From: JBIQKZ01 sp044464765
Lineage (GTDB): Bacteria > Pseudomonadota > Gammaproteobacteria > Burkholderiales > Burkholderiaceae_B
Length of the DNA: 34,809 nt
Assembly (NCBI GenBank): GCA_044464765.1
Contig: JBIQKZ010000025.1
Coordinates: 1 to 34,809 of the forward strand
Direction of reading: 5' to 3'
The notes beneath the pieces were generated by a model. That model was not told where the DNA came from. It saw only the letters and a list, made by a program, of their open reading frames with translations, and searched no databases. This document shows, piece by piece, positions 33,253-34,809 of the stretch (its first letter is position 1; each line of letters begins with the position of its first letter). The position numbers were made by a program, and so were the translations under genes.

Positions 33253-33417
33253 TGTTGGTGGACTCGAGGCGCGCTATCTACTGTTGATCTCTTTGGCACG
33301 GCAAATATACACGTTTTGCACGATGTCGCGGGCTTTAGGATCAATATTGACCCAACGTACGGTTTCCCGGGGCCCGATCCCCAGGCGAACGCCAAGGCCG
33401 ATTCGCGCAACGAATAA
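33229..33417 (+). pseudogene. 3' remnant of a gene cut at the island boundary
   Basis: A plus-strand frame without a start codon is open from 33229 to the TAA at 33415-33417. Its last 40 or so residues, including GFRINIDPTYGFPGPDPQAN and the end KADSRNE, look like a real hydrophilic protein C-terminus. They have the high-GC codon use of the flanks, not of the island. The frame becomes nonsense-like before about 33270 and meets a stop at 33226. It ends 11 bases before the convergent FUSC gene, a natural spacing. I read this as the tail of a native gene whose 5' part was lost when the island arrived. I do not recognise the family. Confidence 0.4.
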
Positions 33418-33428
33418 GGCAAGTACCG

Positions 33429-34809
33429 TCAGGCTGGTTTGCCGCCGTTCTTCTCCAGGGCATCAAGAATCGGCATGGACGGATAGCGCTCCAGGTTCCG
33501 TCCTATGCGCGCCAGCAAGGTATCCAATCCTTTCGACAAGTGTCGGGTCTGGCCGGCTAGCGTGTTGAAGTGGCGACTCAGGCCGCTCTGATGGCTTCTT
33601 CCGGCCGCCAGTAAGCTTAGCAGACGGTGCGCCCGCACCACTGTGGGGTCGTGGGCGGGCAGTGTGGAGAGCGTTTGCCGCAGGCGCAAAAGATCGGAAC
33701 CCAGGTTAAGCGATGCCAGGGCGAAGGGCACGGCCAAGCGAGTTCCCAGGCCTGCGGATGACGCCCGCACCACCAGACGCATGGCGCGATGCAAGGCGCG
33801 GGCGCGCCAGAATCCTTCGCTGACGGGCTGTGATGTTACGGCCAGGCCTCGTATGTCGTGAACGATATGCCAAGCGATGTCTTTCAACCTGCGCAGGGGG
33901 TCCGTGGGCAGGATGAAATGAAATGCCAGGGCCGAGGCCAATGCGCCCAGGACCGGGCCGGGCAAAATATTAAGAAAGTGTGGCGTATCCACAGTCATGG
34001 GCCAATGAGGCGCGGCCAGCAACAAGAAGGTCATGCTGTAATCCATGCCGATTCCAGCCGTGCGGCGAACGGCAAGCAGGACGGCGCCGAAGAAAATAAA
34101 TGGCGCCAGCGCAAGCAACAACGTGGGCAGGGAGAGCGGGTGGATCAGCAAGCCGAACGTGCAGATGAGCGCTGCGAGGGTGCCGGCTGCTGTTCCCAGC
34201 AGGGCGTGCAGAATGCTGGTTTTGGGAACTTCCATGGTGGCAAACACCGAGCAGAGAATCGATGCGCCCAAAATGGCCATCAGCATCAAGGGGTGTTGTG
34301 TGAACATCCAAACAAGACCGAGGCTGGTCAGGACGATTGCCACGCGAATACCGGTGCGCAAGGCATCGCGCCATTCGCGGTGGGTTTGAGCGGTGCGAAT
34401 AGGGCCTGACTGTTCACCCTTGTCCAACAGACGTCGTTGGCGCTTGGCGATCACGTCCATACAGTTGTGCAAGTAGACAAGCTGCTCACGCAGGCCGCTA
34501 TCGCTTGCTTCACCACTGCTGCTGTCATGGTCGCTGCTGCTCTCAGGCGTGGGCGACAGGCAGGTTGATAACGCGTGTCGTAGCGCCTCGGGCGAGGGCT
34601 GATCAGGCTGGGTATAGCGGGGTAGCCCAGTCGATAACTCTCTTAGTGTCCCGGCCAGGGCATGGGTGCATGCGATGGCGTCCAGTATAGCCACCAGCAG
34701 ATTGCGTACGGCGCGACGCTCGTGCAGCACTGCGGGCGAACCCGATGTGCCGGCATCGCACTGTGCATCGATGATGGCCATGTCGGAAATAACGCGTTCC
34801 AGCGCCTTG
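33429..34809 (-). CDS. FUSC-family (fusaric acid resistance type) membrane protein, C-terminal part
   Basis: About 460 residues of an inner-membrane protein of the FUSC/aromatic-acid efflux family. After a soluble helical stretch, five or six membrane spans follow (RVAIVLTSLGLVWMFTQHPL, ILGASILCSVFATMEVPKT and on). The C-terminal cytoplasmic helical domain contains LPTDPLRRLKDIAWHIVHDIRG. Full-length members have roughly 650-730 residues with two such halves. The frame is open through the right edge (KALERVISD precedes the first internal ATG at 34781), so the N-terminal half lies outside the window. Efflux of aromatic carboxylic acids is the known role of AaeB and FusC relatives. Confidence 0.85.
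   Translation of the reverse strand, partial: KALERVISDMAIIDAQCDAGTSGSPAVLHERRAVRNLLVAILDAIACTHALAGTLRELSTGLPRYTQPDQPSPEALRHALSTCLSPTPESSSDHDSSSGEASDSGLREQLVYLHNCMDVIAKRQRRLLDKGEQSGPIRTAQTHREWRDALRTGIRVAIVLTSLGLVWMFTQHPLMLMAILGASILCSVFATMEVPKTSILHALLGTAAGTLAALICTFGLLIHPLSLPTLLLALAPFIFFGAVLLAVRRTAGIGMDYSMTFLLLAAPHWPMTVDTPHFLNILPGPVLGALASALAFHFILPTDPLRRLKDIAWHIVHDIRGLAVTSQPVSEGFWRARALHRAMRLVVRASSAGLGTRLAVPFALASLNLGSDLLRLRQTLSTLPAHDPTVVRAHRLLSLLAAGRSHQSGLSRHFNTLAGQTRHLSKGLDTLLARIGRNLERYPSMPILDALEKNGGKPA

Overview
The window looks like a chromosomal segment of a GC-rich betaproteobacterium, most likely of the family Alcaligenaceae (Bordetella, Achromobacter, Pusillimonas and relatives). I infer this from a Bug/TctC-type periplasmic solute receptor without its membrane subunits, a DUF4148-type secreted repeat protein, the ispB and tRNA-Pro arrangement, and short GC-rich intergenic repeats. 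No 16S rRNA or other species-level marker is present.

Layout. (1) 1-5.3 kb holds housekeeping and sulfur genes: the start of a DUF815-type ATPase (minus, cut by the edge), ispB, tRNA-Pro(CGG) with a strong terminator, a periplasmic rhodanese paired with a YeeE/YedE-type sulfur transporter, a Tas-like aldo/keto reductase and a small unknown protein. (2) 5.3-10.2 kb holds a TetR and a LysR regulator, a three-repeat DUF4148-like exported protein with a near-ideal LysR box upstream, a repeat-bearing spacer, and a sodium:solute symporter followed by a 43-residue membrane protein. (3) 10.2-14 kb holds two tandem dihydroxy-acid dehydratases of different Fe-S classes. (4) 14.0-14.6 kb is a gene-free block of palindromic elements. 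(5) 14.6-22.9 kb looks like an aromatic 2-oxo-acid module: MFS transporter, aromatic aldehyde dehydrogenase, a second MFS transporter, Bug receptor, benzoylformate decarboxylase and a divergent LysR regulator. Decarboxylase plus dehydrogenase would convert an aryl-glyoxylate to the aryl-carboxylate. aspA follows.

(6) 24.5-33.1 kb is visibly richer in A+T than both flanks and is probably an acquired catabolic island: GMC oxidoreductase, MarR regulator, phthalate-dioxygenase-type Rieske oxygenase and a complete five-gene branched-chain-amino-acid-type ABC importer. The importer would bring in an unknown, perhaps aromatic, substrate that the two oxidative enzymes attack. (7) At 33.2-33.4 kb the composition returns to that of the flanks, with an open frame lacking a start codon that looks like the 3' end of a broken gene. 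It meets, tail to tail, the C-terminal part of a FUSC-type efflux protein that runs off the right edge.

The best candidates for something undescribed are the 24.5-33.1 kb oxygenase/importer island, the 14.0-14.6 kb palindrome pair, the symporter with its micro-subunit, and the aryl-glyoxylate module. All functions are read by eye from sequence motifs; no database search was run.
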